A DNA stretch of 64,000 nt from Xestospongia muta (GCA_963693285.1 OY848926.1:1741001-1805000), one strand, 5' to 3'; shown: positions 22,041 through 34,301, counted from the first letter of the stretch. A program made the numbers and translations. The notes: generated from the letters alone by a model not told the origin.

Positions 22041-25000
22041 CTAAACATTGTACTTTTCCTCTAATCTAGTACCAAGTTCATTGTTAATAGATTTCACAGC
22101 ATTCACTAACCATCGTCTGTTAGGATATCTCTCTGAAGTCTTACAATCACAGTTCCACTTTAACCACTCAGTAATCACATCACTTAGAGCATCCCAAGGA
22201 GTAGAATTTCTACGATGATATTCAATAGATCTTACTGTACTAATTGGTAACTTTAAAGCAGTCGCTAGTCTTTTATAATCAACAGCTATTTCTTGTACAT
22301 CCTCCATTATGTCTGAATAATGTGCTATACATAATAAAGAAAATAAACAATAATCCTGTTGTCAACACTCGTTTGAATTATATGTTTCATGGTCCAAGAT
22401 GTTATATTAAATAAATAAAGCAAAAAATCATAAACTCACTTTGATTAAGAGTATCTTCTTGAATATCATTATCTTCTTCATTATCTTCTTGACTGAGAAG
22501 AACTGTAAACAAACCATTAATTTTAACAGCATAATTCAGTTAGAAAATTTTATTAATTATTCAATGATAAAATTATCCTCTTATCTCAGGACCAGTGTAG
22601 CATATTTGTTACAATAATCATGTAATCAAAATATCTAAATGTCACAATAACTAACCTTGTTCTAAAATTGGCTCATTACAGACTGTTCCTCTTAGCCAGA
22701 CACCTTGACGTAATGGGTTGATATCATCTACAGAAGCACCATCATCACAACATGTCACTTTCTTCTTTGTATCATTTGGACAACAAAGATGATCACTTGT
22801 TTTATGTATTGTACAATGAAAGTTCTCTTGAGGTATTGAAAGAATTGGCTTATATCGAAATTTCTTGACAACAGCATCGATTCCTTCTTTGATTGATTTT
22901 CGAATAATACAGCATTTCTCTGCAGGACCAGAGTAATATATCTCCAGCCAATAAATACCATCTACTAATAGAACTGCACCTCCCAGACCAGTACATGTTA
23001 GACGGATAGCATTACGATATTGTAGTTTGCCAGATACAGGAGGTTGGAGATCAAATTTGATGGAACATTTTGGATGAAGAAGATTGACAACTAATGCAGG
23101 AAATAGTCCTTGAGGTAGAGGACACATACCCCATGTAAGAACAAGAGGGTCTGTGTTCTTATTAAAAATAGATATCAAGGACTCAGAGAGAGTTGTAGTC
23201 GGTAGAACACAAGGGATAAAGTACTTCCCTTCTTGAGGTAAAGCAGCAATGATAAATACATCTTCCATTAGTTTAAGAAAATCATCTGGTGAGAACTCTG
23301 GAGAGAATCCTTGAGACAAGACTGATGTCAGTAACTCTCCTTGAAATATTCCTTCAGTCTTCAGTTGTTTATGAGCACCTGATGGAATATTGATACCATT
23401 ATCCTCTAAATGATCCACAGCATCAGCAAAAGAGATGCTGATTAACTCTGACAGCTTATCAAATAATGGCTGTGGGTGTAAAAATACAACATTAGGAAGG
23501 ACTTGAGGAAAGTACAGAAAGATGGTAAGATCATGATAGTACATCAAAGCTGCCTCTACGTCTTGAGAAACCATCTTGAGAGCCTCACCAATTCTCAAAC
23601 ATTCAGACTTGCTGATAATCTTTGTCTGAGAGGTCTTTTGGAGTTGGTCTAAGTCTAGCTGGAATAAAAACCATCGAGCTGGGATTTCTGCCTCTATATA
23701 AGACTGGCATATCTTACGACGAATCAAATCAGCCATTTTCATTTCCTCCTCACTTCGACCAATTGCATTGATTGGAAAGATCATCTTCTCACCACATTGA
23801 CGATAACTTACTATCATCTCACTAAATCTCTCCAAACTTGACCAGAGAATGCCATTTTTATCATCTAATGACTCACTACACTCACCAATCTTATCCAAAT
23901 ATGTCCCCAGTACTATAAACTGAGGCTCTTTATGGGAAAGATTGATGTAAATGTTACGTAGATCAGGTGGATTAACAGATGCTAATGAACGACATGATGC
24001 TTCAAGAAGTTGTAAGTGTGTGATCTGTCGTTCCACTGGTTGACCAATACACTCTCCTTTGACACTGTAAAAGAACTTGGGCTTGTCTTTAAGCTTTTCA
24101 TTTAGCTTGAGTGTGAGAATATTGATTGGATTATAATGCAATAATGCCGGAGCAATATCGATGAATGCAGCCTGACCACCTGAATCTACACAATAGATCC
24201 AGTGTGTTTCATTAAGAGCAGGAGACTTCTGTACAATAGGTAAGAGTTGAACTACCTCCTGAGTTGCTGGAGACAACAAAGGTGTTTCATTAGGTTGAGA
24301 ATTTTCTTTGGTGAGTGTGGTAACTGTAGAGGTAACATCAATTTTTTCATCAGAGATATCTTGATTAACATACTCATCTTCAAGTGTTTCAATTTCTTCT
24401 TCTGTTATCATTGTTCTAGTCTTCAATCCTACTTTCATTATTTGAGCGACCATACCTTTAAGAGACTCATAGTCTACTTTATTCCAACACTGAATAGACT
24501 GATCACCTCCTGCTGTCATACTGGTGATCTCTACCTTTCTTACTTCAGGTGCTACAGTCACTGGTGTACTGTCATGAGTGTAAGGTGGAGGTTCATTGAG
24601 GAGAAGCTTTATAATAGATGATTTTCCAGACCCAGGAGGACCACAGAGAGTGAGTTTGGTCCATTTAACAATGACATAACCTTCATTGAGGGCATGATCC
24701 AGTAAACCAGAATAATCTGTAAAACAATCAGTGATCATATAATTAGATAACAAATAGTGTAGTATACTTACCAGGTATTTCATCTTCATTGAAAAAGAAA
24801 ACTTTATATTTTAATTGAGACTCAACTTGACTACAAAATCCAAAAAGTTTATTTTCTTCAATAATCGGAGGAGTCATACTGATAATAGCAGGTACTTCAA
24901 TTGTTGCCATTGACAGGAGGTCAGTGTATTTGGATTTGAATTTGAAGACATACTCTAAAGCTAATGTAAGTATACTCCCATTTATAGAAAAGTTGCCAGC

Positions 25001-28000
25001 TTTTTTCCATCTTGGAGTTGACCACAATATGAATGTATCTGAGCCAATCTTGTATGGAGTAGGTGGAGGAGCTTGTTTAATATGATCTCGATTCATATCA
25101 ATGAAAAATAGTTTTGGTTTTCCTTGAAGTGTAGGACACTGCTGTACTTTGTCTACCAGTTCATAGATACTGACAAAATGACAATCATAACAATACATAT
25201 AGTGGTTATTACATCCATCACCACATATACAACAGATAAAGCTATCATAAGTTGTGTGATCCATACTAGCTATCTCTTCCACTAGTTGTATCATTTGTGT
25301 ACTAGTAACATCAGTGTGGTGTTGAACTGAATATTGTAAGTAATGGAAAATACTTGTTAACTTTGAAGAATTAGTTTGTCCTCTTGGCACTGGACTATCA
25401 TCAGGCATGTTTTCACGTACAATAACCAGTGCAATACCATGTGGTCTGGCATTCATAGGATAAGCTGGTGTTGGTGTCTCTTTTAGATTTTTAGAGTAAC
25501 GGACAACACACTTCACAGGAAGAAAAACTCCATGTCCTTTAATCCTACTTTCATTATTTGAGCGACCATACCTTTAAGAGACTCATAGTCTACTTTATTC
25601 CAACACTGAATAGACTGATCACCTCCTGCTGTCATACTGGTGATCTCTACCTTTCTTACTTCAGGTGCTACAGTCACTGGTGTACTGTCATGAGTGTAAG
25701 GTGGAGGTTCATTGAGGAGAAGCTTTATAATAGATGATTTTCCAGACCCAGGAGGACCACAGAGAGTGAGTTTGGTCCATTTAACAATGACATAACCTTC
25801 ATTGAGGGCATGATCCAGTAAACCAGAATAATCTGTAAAACAATCAGTGATCATATAATTAGATAACAAATAGTGTAGTATACTTACCAGGTATTTCATC
25901 TTCATTGAAAAAGAAAACTTTATATTTTAATTGAGACTCAACTTGACTACAAAATCCAAAAAGTTTATTTTCTTCAATAATCGGAGGAGTCATACTGATA
26001 ATAGCAGGTACTTCAATTGTTGCCATTGACAGGAGGTCAGTGTATTTGGATTTGAATTTGAAGACATACTCTAAAGCTAATGTAAGTATACTCCCATTTA
26101 TAGAAAAGTTGCCAGCTTTTTTCCATCTTGGAGTTGACCACAATATGAATGTATCTGAGCCAATCTTGTATGGAGTAGGTGGAGGAGCTTGTTTAATATG
26201 ATCTCGATTCATATCAATGAAAAATAGTTTTGGTTTTCCTTGAAGTGTAGGACACTGCTGTACTTTGTCTACCAGTTCATAGATACTGACAAAATGACAA
26301 TCATAACAATACATATAGTGGTTATTACATCCATCACCACATATACAACAGATAAAGCTATCATAAGTTGTGTGATCCATACTAGCTATCTCTTCCACTA
26401 GTTGTATCATTTGTGTACTAGTAACATCAGTGTGGTGTTGAACTGAATATTGTAAGTAATGGAAAATACTTGTTAACTTTGAAGAATTAGTTTGTCCTCT
26501 TGGCACTGGACTATCATCAGGCATGTTTTCACGTACAATAACCAGTGCAATACCATGTGGTCTGGCATTCATAGGATAAGCTGGTGTTGGTGTCTCTTTT
26601 AGATTTTTAGAGTAACGAACAACACACTCCACAGGAAGGAAAACTCCATGTCCCTTAGGACAAGTAAAACAAGAAGCATCACCATAGCAACCACTAGGGT
26701 ACTTATTATCTGTAGCAACTGGAGTGTCCTGTTAAAAGATAACAGAGGAAATTATGATATAAAGTTTTACACTCTATATTAATTACTATACATATATATG
26801 ATCACCTAGGAGGTATCATTGTTATTACAATGATCTAGTACATTATAACATTTGGATGAGTTTGTCATTTGTGAATGATATAGTTAAATTATTAACATCC
26901 AATAAAGAGAACATTAATTTGTAGAGATATTAATAGAAGTGACTTAATATCTGCTTTTAATTACTTAATTATAACTTATGTATATAAAGTGTCATTGTTA
27001 ATTAAATAAATCTATTAGGTAAATAATCTTTAAGTCCAGACTTGAAATGTCATTCTTAATTTGTATATATAACATTATTATGTGATCTGAACATTCAAAC
27101 ACACATCAGTTATTACTTATTACTACATGTGACACAATCTTTAAAACTAAAACTCATTAAAATTACAACATATAACATCAAACTCAAACCACTAGTGATA
27201 TGAGACTTAGTCAGTCAACATTACAAATACATGTATATATACTCACTGTTTCTATTCCAGCAAAATATTGACTGTCACCAACAGGAGGTAATGTTCCTAG
27301 CCATCTCACTATACCAGTGATATCAACTTCAGGTAATAACCAAGGAGGTGTTTTTCTGAACCTTTTATTGACAAATCCAGCTACATACTTCCAAAACTCT
27401 ACTGGTATAAATATTCTATCTCCCACAGAGAGAAGGATGGTTTCATCAATGAACGGCAGAGACACTGATAGTCTGACAATACAAGATAATATCAGTGATC
27501 TTACAATACATTATAGAGGATATAGTAGATGGAATATACTTTGTCTGTCATACTGTATACAACATGTACTAAGTACTACATCATTACATACTATTAATAT
27601 TTCTAATTAGAACACTCTATTAATACTCTCTATACAAGGATGATACATATTGTTACTATAGTAATATCTCACTAGTCTTCTTATATATACTGGTACTTAC
27701 TGTGTAGTAGTAGGTACTTGATATGTAACATTCTTCTTAACAACAGAATGATCATCAGTCTAAAATGATATAGAACTAATAACTATGATATGAAGTTATA
27801 GATGAAGTCATGAACTAATATTATCTATGATAAACACATTTAGACTACACATCAGTAATCACTTAATGTTAAAAAGTAGCCCAAGAGAATGAACAACTAC
27901 AAAGGACACGTGTATTTAGCTCTTCCCATTTCTATTGGCAGATTACAAATATTATACTCTACTCATGTATTGAGAATGATTGCAAGTTATAACACTTAGC

Positions 28001-28442
28001 TAGTGGTCATTCTTAACTTAAACTGATAATATATTTGGATAGACAAAGTTCACATAGTGTATTAATATGACATGATGTTAATATATTGTTTGTATATCAT
28101 GATAATACTGATTACCACTCTCCAGTACTATAAATTAACTATACACAGTAAATTACCTAATGTGCTAATAGCTACTATGATAAGAGATGTAATAAAGAAA
28201 TTATAGGGCTGCTGAGTTAGGTTGTAGCTGCTTATAAATCTCTACATTTAGCTGAGTTACATCATTTACAATCCTTACAACAGTCCTGACAATGAAACTT
28301 AGCTAGTAACACTGACTAACTCAAGTTGTCAACTTTGAATCAGTTAGTCATATCCTCTCCCCTAGGATAGCACTAACTGATACACTGTATATAGAGAACT
28401 TACATTAGTAGGCTGATCTTGCTTACTCTGTTGCTGACCCAT
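22041..28442 (-). CDS. Gene D: CAP-Gly / pseudo-caspase / GTPase / Death protein with internal duplication
   Basis: Exons 28404-28442, 27701-27759, 27247-27472, 25888-26728, 22656-24716, 22440-22502 and 22041-22312 join to 1,186 residues if the intervening duplicate (24717-25887) is spliced out as one intron. Domains as in gene B: MGQQQSKQ start, CAP-Gly-like region, inactive caspase (FFIDMNR; GDG at the His site), P-loop GTPase with COR-like tail, acidic linker, Death domain (DYKRLATALKLP). The duplication adds a second caspase exon lacking its acceptor and a second, partial GTPase exon. If the first GTPase piece (25541-25832) is used, translation ends at a TGA at 25513-25515, just past the P-loop. 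Both outcomes are possible. Confidence 0.68.
24425..26656. repeat. 1,116-bp direct tandem duplication inside gene D
   Basis: Copy 24425-25540 and copy 25541-26656 are almost identical; I noticed only a few differences near the right ends (for example ACTTCAC against ACTCCAC near 25510 and 26626). The unit spans most of the caspase exon, the 55-bp intron and roughly the first 97 codons of the GTPase exon. The junction at about 25540 joins GTPase sequence to caspase sequence out of frame. Confidence 0.92.
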
Positions 28443-28659
28443 TTCGACAGATTAGCAAGAAAAGAATCAAAAAAGAATGGTCAGTACGATCTTGGCAAGA
28501 CAAGGGTCGAAAGTTCGAAACAAAAGGTCGATATTAGTTAGCCACAGCTGCCACACCCAGTCAGTCACCCTCAAAAGATGGCTGTTACTGATATGTGATA
28601 TTTAAATAAGTTTTCATGTTAAGTGAAAATGATTCAACATTACAAGATTATACAATTTA
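28443..28659. promoter_or_regulatory. Compact promoter of gene D, downstream of TADA1
   Basis: About 217 bp separate the TADA1 stop from the gene D start codon on the same strand. The stretch is conserved beside gene B (10338-10544) and partly beside gene A (common AAAGATGGCTGTT). It must hold the 5' UTR and core promoter; no TATA box is obvious. Confidence 0.4.
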
Positions 28660-29801
28660 TTAATGAAGTTGTTTCTGCCATTGTTCTACTGACTGTCTAC
28701 ACAGTAACTCTTCTCTACTAGGATGCCATAATCTAGCTAGTATTCTTTCTATAATACACTGACATACTGTATGATCTGGTATACATATTGTACCATTAAC
28801 TTGTAGTGTGTCTAGTAAACTATATAGAGTAATAGATTTTGAGAGAGGTTCATGAGACATCATGGACATGTGTTCTGCTTCTAAAGCTTCTGTTTGTAAT
28901 GCTTTACTAAATGGACATATAAAAGAACAAATGGATGAATAAAGTGAGATAATGGATATATAATGAAAGAAATGGATGAATAAAACAAGGAGCTTTAAAA
29001 GATATAAAATAAGACAAACACATTCATTTACTTGGTAGTGATGTGTGCTAGTTGCTCGTTAGATGTGGGTGTGGTCAGACTGTTGTAGCCTTTACCAAAC
29101 GAATGCTGAAATCTACGTGATCTTAACCTCCAACTAGTACCATCTGAGATACAAGCAGCTATCACATTCTTTAAAAAATACTAGAATAAAAAAACATGGC
29201 TGATATCAGAAGTATATACTAAACCAATAAAAGGAGAAGATCCTGTAATAATACTCACCTCAACAGCAATTATTAAGTACCTTGCAGATTCCTCCGTAGC
29301 CTCCTCAAGGCCACACTCCCAAGCTCCTAACAACATTCGAGTATGCATTGTAGGTAAATCAGGTAAGAGTAACTCATGAGAACATAATAACAACCTATCG
29401 AGATCTTTACCACACATCATGGTTTGAGTAGGTACCATGTAATTAAAGTCATTTAATGCTCCATATGGTGTAAGATCAACAATGGGTGTGTCAAGTTTCA
29501 TACGTTTTTCGCTCAATCCTGATTCTTCAGAGAGTCCTGGAGTAATTGTATGATCAGAAACTACAGGACCTGGTCTACAGGTAGCTATCTCGGCTCCAGA
29601 TTGACATTTAACTAATATTGCAAATAGGAATTCATTGTGAAGTTGGATACCTTCCTCTCCAAGGAGGAGTCTAGCTTTGTTGTCAAAATCATCCTTTGAG
29701 ATTCTTCTCTTGTACCAACTTTTCATAAGTTCCCAGTATTTAGAGCTCTTGTCCCTGAGAGCGTCTATAAGCCTTCTCCTAGCTTTCTCGAGGTCTGCCA
29801 T
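28660..29801 (-). CDS. TADA1: TADA1, transcriptional adaptor 1 of SAGA/STAGA
   Basis: Exons 29259-29801, 29032-29180 and 28660-28906 give 312 residues (human protein about 335). The N-terminus carries the family signature: KYWELMKSWYKRRISK, then LLGEEGIQLHNEFLFAIL. The middle has DRLLLCSHELLLPD and the C-terminus has LYSLLDTLQVN and RILARLWHPSREEL, matching the end of vertebrate TADA1. It is a subunit of the SAGA histone-acetyltransferase coactivator (Ada1/Hfi1 homologue) with a histone-fold region, acting in the nucleus. The gene lies just upstream of gene D on the same strand. Its last exon has been copied beside genes A and B. Confidence 0.93.
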
Positions 29802-30354
29802 TTTTAGCTGAAGTATTTAATATTCATAACTTAATGATATTCATGATACAATATTTGATATTAATTAATTTTGTTCCTAATTTTGTACTATTGATGATTC
29901 CACAAAAAATGAAACAAATAATAAGATGAGAATAATATACATTTTCTTATACATTGGTAATGGACAGTATTGAATACCACATGCTACAGATAATTCTTGA
30001 CTTAACTTGTTCCATTAAATTTTTTAATAGTTGTTTTTTTACAGAAGTATATTACAGTGGACTTATGATAGTAACAGGTGATAACTTTCATTTTAATCAT
30101 TAAAAGATTACTTGTGTTGCCCATAAGCTGCCAATAACTACATTATTGTACTACAATATCTAGCCAATGTATTGTTTGACTGAGATCCACAATACATACC
30201 AATATTGGTAGTACTCCATTGCTATAGCTACAAAACACTTTGTACTAATCATAGCAGTCTTTATTAGTTATTTGTGCTCTATAATGAGCTAAAATTTTAT
30301 AGTCGATACAATTATTATTAAACAAAACATTATGATGATGTAATTATGATGTAA
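29802..30354. other. Spacer between CIAO2B and TADA1, no gene seen
   Basis: AT-rich; contains the 3' end of CIAO2B and the promoter of TADA1, both on the minus strand. No further exon is evident. Confidence 0.5.
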
Positions 30355-31222
30355 TTAAGTCTTTATACTTAAACATTGATGAACTACTTCTAATAAATGG
30401 TTGTTCTCTAATGCAGCTGCTATTCTCTCTTTATCTGCTAATTGTTTATTAACTAAATAAATAGACAAAAGTGAATGGAACACTAGAGAGAGAATAAGGA
30501 CATACTTGCATGTTCTGACGCATGTGAACCAGGAGTGATTTTAACATCAACCTAAATGAATAAGAATAGAGATTAACAATGATATTTCATTAAGCAAATA
30601 CACAAGATATTTAAGTAAAAAGTGTCTAATGTTTGCTAGATAGTATATAACATTTATAAGATAATAAAGTGAACAGACTAGGAGGTAATGATTTGATTTA
30701 ATACACAATAAAGTATGGATTTCTAGTTCTGGTTTTATCATACATTAAGATAATAATGTACATCTTAAAAATAAAGTTGACAAAATATCTATACCATATA
30801 TTGTGTAATATTATAACATAATCAATGCATTAATAGTCAATATCCTAGCTTACTTTAAATCGTTCGGGTAAGGCCCTCAATAATCTTACTCTAATTGATA
30901 GACCAATTAATGTTGCCATACTACAGTGTGGTATTGTTGGTGTGAAATACACCAGTGCTCGACTCTCCTTATCGCTGACTTCAATAAGGTCCTCTTGGAC
31001 TACATTGAGTTCTTCTAATGAAAGGGGATGCTCCGGGTCATTTATACATCGTATTAGATCTAAGATATCAAGATATATGTTGAGTCAATATGGCCGGTGC
31101 TCACCAAAGATTTCTCGTCCATCAATTTCATCATGTATGCTGTCCTCTTCTTCTTCAATTGTCACTTGTCTCTCCTTCACTTTCCCAATCACCACAGGAT
31201 TGATGTTCTCCAACCTAGACAT
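30355..31222 (-). CDS. CIAO2B: CIAO2B (MIP18/FAM96B), cytosolic iron-sulfur assembly targeting factor
   Basis: Exons 31105-31222, 30854-31059, 30506-30551 and 30355-30452 give 155 residues. Clear family signatures: [14 protein letters not shown] at the start, [35 protein letters not shown] with the conserved Cys, then [11 protein letters not shown] and [17 protein letters not shown]. With CIAO1 and MMS19 it hands 4Fe-4S clusters to DNA polymerases, helicases and other targets in cytosol and nucleus. Introns are about 45-300 bp. It is head to head with THUMPD1, 120 bp apart. Confidence 0.95.
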
Positions 31223-31342
31223 TTTGGGTGCGGTTTTAGTATACGGACTAGAGTATCATTTCCTCCATTACATTTCCATAGAAATTTCAGAATGTTTCCG
31301 CTTTCTTCCGTAAACGTCGACCACGTGTTGCTGTTGATAAAA
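31223..31342. promoter_or_regulatory. Bidirectional promoter, CIAO2B / THUMPD1
   Basis: Only 120 bp separate the two divergent start codons. The stretch contains a CACGTG E-box (about 31322-31327) and ETS-like TTCCG/TTCCT motifs; no TATA box. Motif function is inferred. Confidence 0.55.
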
Positions 31343-32719
31343 ATGGCAGAGGCTAGTGAAGAAATTAGTGATGACAAAAGAAGGGGCAGGAAAAGGAATC
31401 AATCACAACATACCTTCAAACAGGCCAAAAAGGTAATCAAGTTAATAATAGAATCAAATTATTTTAGTTTTTAGAACAAGAAAATTGCAGAGTTAAGTGT
31501 TGGCATGCAAGGAATACTGATAACAACTAATGACAAAGAAAAGCTCTGTGTAAATGAAGCATATAAACTCTTAAATGAAGTAAGTATATCCACTAAATCC
31601 TCACTATAGCAGAAGACTGAAAGCTGTCCTTAGTATTAGTGGTAGAATATGTTTAAAATATTCATACGTTCTCCCATTGAGTGATTATTTATTTATTGAC
31701 ACTCTGTTTTTAGTATGCTGATAAACTCTATGGTCCTGAAATTGAGGAGAAAACTTCTTCAGATAATGAAGACATTGAAGAACAATTAACACATGAAATT
31801 AATGCTATTAAAAGTAAAGAGCGGAAAAGAAGATTTCAAGCAGTTTTGTCAGGAGCTAAAAATGTTGTTTTTATACACTGTGAGGAAACTATCGATCCTT
31901 GTCATTTAGTCCATCATATGTTGTGTGATATTATGGATAATAAAACAATTAAAACAAGGTTAGTATATTAGTTTTATATAATGTTATTTAAATTTTTTTG
32001 ACCTTTTCCAATTTTAGGTTTTGTTTAAGGATTATTCCTGTAACTGCAGTATGCCGTGCTACAATTAATGATATTAAAAAATGTGCTACTGATGTTCTTT
32101 TCCCTCATTTTCATGGGGATGACCCTGCTCCAATAGAGGTAATTACTACTATATATTTTTAATGAATACTTATATAATTTTTTACTAGTTTGCTGTGCAT
32201 TACAAAGCTCGTAATAATCATGTAATGAAACGTGATGATGTTATTAGACTTCTTGCATCTTTGGTAACAGATGAGGGAGCATATGATCATGTTGTGAACC
32301 TAAAACATCCTCAATTAGTAGTGTGTGCAGAAATCATCAAAGTAAGGAGTATTCGTTTAAAACATTAGTAATATTTAAAGAATTTTTTTTTCTTTTAGAA
32401 TATTTGTTGCTTGTCTGTTCTCAAAGATTTCTATTCTTTGAAACAATACAATGTTCAATCTATCAATGAAACATTTTTAACCTCAGAAGCAACAGCAACA
32501 GAACCAATTCCTGATGATACTAGGAAGGAAGAGGAGACACAAAGTGGTATCAGTTTTCAAGAAACATCACAATCTCAAGATGACAAAACAGAAGAATTAA
32601 CTCTCCCCTCTCTAAGTGCAGATGACATTGATAAAGAAAAGGTAGTCCAAGAAACTCCACCAACAGATGTTATAGAAGACAAGGAGAGACCTCAAGAAAC
32701 TAAACCAGTTGAGTATTAG
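31343..32719 (+). CDS. THUMPD1: THUMPD1 (Tan1 homologue), tRNA acetyltransferase adaptor
   Basis: Exons 31343-31432, 31475-31579, 31714-31958, 32018-32138, 32189-32341 and 32399-32719 give 344 residues (human about 353). Basic N-terminus (KRRGRKRNQ), GMQGILITTNDKEK, GAKNVVFIHCEE, then a THUMP domain ending FAVHYKARNNHVMKRDD and HPQLVVCAEIIKNICCLSVL, followed by a low-complexity acidic tail of about 75 residues. Human THUMPD1 binds tRNA and helps NAT10 make N4-acetylcytidine in tRNA-Ser/Leu. All introns are under 140 bp. Confidence 0.92.
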
Positions 32720-32895
32720 ATATTGTAAAGCAATCTTCTGTACAATTATGTATCATTTTATTGTATCATTTTATTTTATCAATTTATTATACTCAATGTT
32801 TTATATCAAAAGTCAAGTCAACAGGTGGAGACGTATACAATAATAACAATGTACGTGACATGAAATTTGTTAGCAGTAGTGGTAGAGTTACAGAA

Positions 32896-33361
32896 TTAAA
32901 TGATTCTCTCTAATGCCTCTATTAAGACGACACTGTTTCCACGTACAACCTATAATAACATGAGCATATGATCACTTGTAACATGTATTTATTACTAGTT
33001 AACTAACCACCATGCCAATGTTAAATTTCGTATGATTGGCTCGCTCTTCTACACAGTCATCTAGTACTAGATTCATATAGGGGTCAAACCCTCTTAATAT
33101 TCCAGATATAGTACGGTTTGCATTTAGACGCACTAAGAAGGGAAAAACATCACATTATTTTTTGTTTTTATTTGCAATTTTATCTTCCATTGTTCTAGGT
33201 TGCATTAGTTATGCTACAGGTCCTTACATTGTAGTCTCTTGTCCATGTACCTACAAAAAAAGAACAAGTGAGCATTAATTGGAAAGCCTGTCAAACTTGC
33301 TGTCTGTCTTGGCAGATTTTACTTACTTCTTTAATTCTGGTGGATGTGCTCTACCACTCAT
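32896..33361 (-). CDS. SNRPG: SNRPG, small nuclear ribonucleoprotein Sm G
   Basis: Exons 33327-33361, 33228-33250, 33008-33132 and 32896-32949 give 78 residues (human 76). Sequence: MSGRAHPPELKK, YMDKRL, then the Sm1 motif GILRGFDPYMNLVLDD and the Sm2 motif VVRGNSVVLIEALERI. It is part of the heptameric Sm ring on spliceosomal snRNAs. The second exon is only 23 bp, so the gene is missed by simple open-frame scans. Confidence 0.95.
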
Positions 33362-33512
33362 TATTGCTTCACTTGCTTCTCTTTCACAAACGAAACTACA
33401 GAAACGTCCTTACTTCGTTATTTGTAATTACCACACCTTGTACACACACGTGTTATCTGCGCATGCGCATTTCTTTGTTTGTTTCGAATACGAAGAGGGA
33501 GATTGGGTGATC
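33362..33512. promoter_or_regulatory. Bidirectional promoter, SNRPG / securin, with a palindromic NRF1 site
   Basis: 151 bp between divergent start codons. A perfect 12-bp TGCGCATGCGCA palindrome, the consensus of the NRF1 transcription factor, lies at 33458-33469, next to an ACACGTGT E-box (about 33447-33454). No TATA box. Confidence 0.6.
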
Positions 33513-34301
33513 ATGTCTGTTGTGTTAGGAGGCAATTATCCTTCTACCAAGGCTACAGAAGAAAACAGAGTGAAGGGAATAAAGTCTTCTAAATCTAGTA
33601 TTTCACATAAAAATGTACAGCAAGGTAAGAAGTGTGTTTGGTGAAAAATTTGACTAAATTCTTTCTTAGAAAATCCAGGTACCCATTTAGGTAAGCAAAT
33701 TGCACCAACTTTAACAACTTCAGCACGAGCACCGAGACAAGCTTTGGGTAATATTAGTAATACAGCTCAACAAACTCCAGCTGCTAAACCAAAACGAGTT
33801 GTAACAGCTAAAAAGCAACCACTTACTCTGTTACAACCACCACCATTGAAAGTAGATGAAGAGAGAAATAGTGCTGCAAAAATAACTCCATTGACAGAAG
33901 AAGAAACATTTCCAGAAATAGAGTACATGCCAGGACATACCAGAGAAGGTAGATAAATCTTTTAAAATATTTATAATTTCTTTTTTCAGAGAAGGAAGAC
34001 AAACCATATCAACCTCCTGGTTATTTTAAGGGTCTTATTGAACTTGTCCTGAGGCCCAGTCCAATACGATATAGGACTGACTCAGGCACTTTAAAAGACG
34101 TTGAAAAGCACACTTTTGATACTACTACTAGACCTAGTACATTCCCAAGTGAGGCAGCTGGTAAGATATAATACATGTCATTAACCCCACCTCTTAACTC
34201 CACCCACAGGTTTATTCTGTCAACCTGATATTGGTGATATTGAAGATTTTACAGTTGATCTCTCGTTTGAATTACCCGACTTAAATGACCTCAAATTATA
34301 A
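33513..34301 (+). CDS. PTTG1: Securin (PTTG1-like), separase inhibitor
   Basis: Exons 33513-33624, 33670-33948, 33990-34160 and 34210-34301 give 217 residues (human about 202). It contains a destruction box RQALGNISN (RxxLxxxxN), a Lys/Pro-rich middle and the separase-binding signature FPEIEYMPGH (compare YPEIEKFFP in vertebrates), then an acidic C-terminus (DIGDIEDFTVDLSFELPDL). No clear KEN box is visible. Securins are poorly conserved, so the call rests on the D-box, the PEIE motif, length and overall layout. It would hold separase inactive until APC/C-mediated degradation at anaphase. Confidence 0.82.

Larger units (their letters stand above)
21009..28985. repeat. Segmental duplication, copy 2 (gene D block, adjacent to intact TADA1)
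   Basis: Corresponds to 4073-10870. Because it runs into the complete TADA1 gene, this is likely the donor or ancestral position, and the gene B block is the derived copy carrying only TADA1's last exon. The excess length is explained by the 1,116-bp internal duplication. Its first 1 kb (to 22040) is AT-rich 3' flank without genes. Confidence 0.82.
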
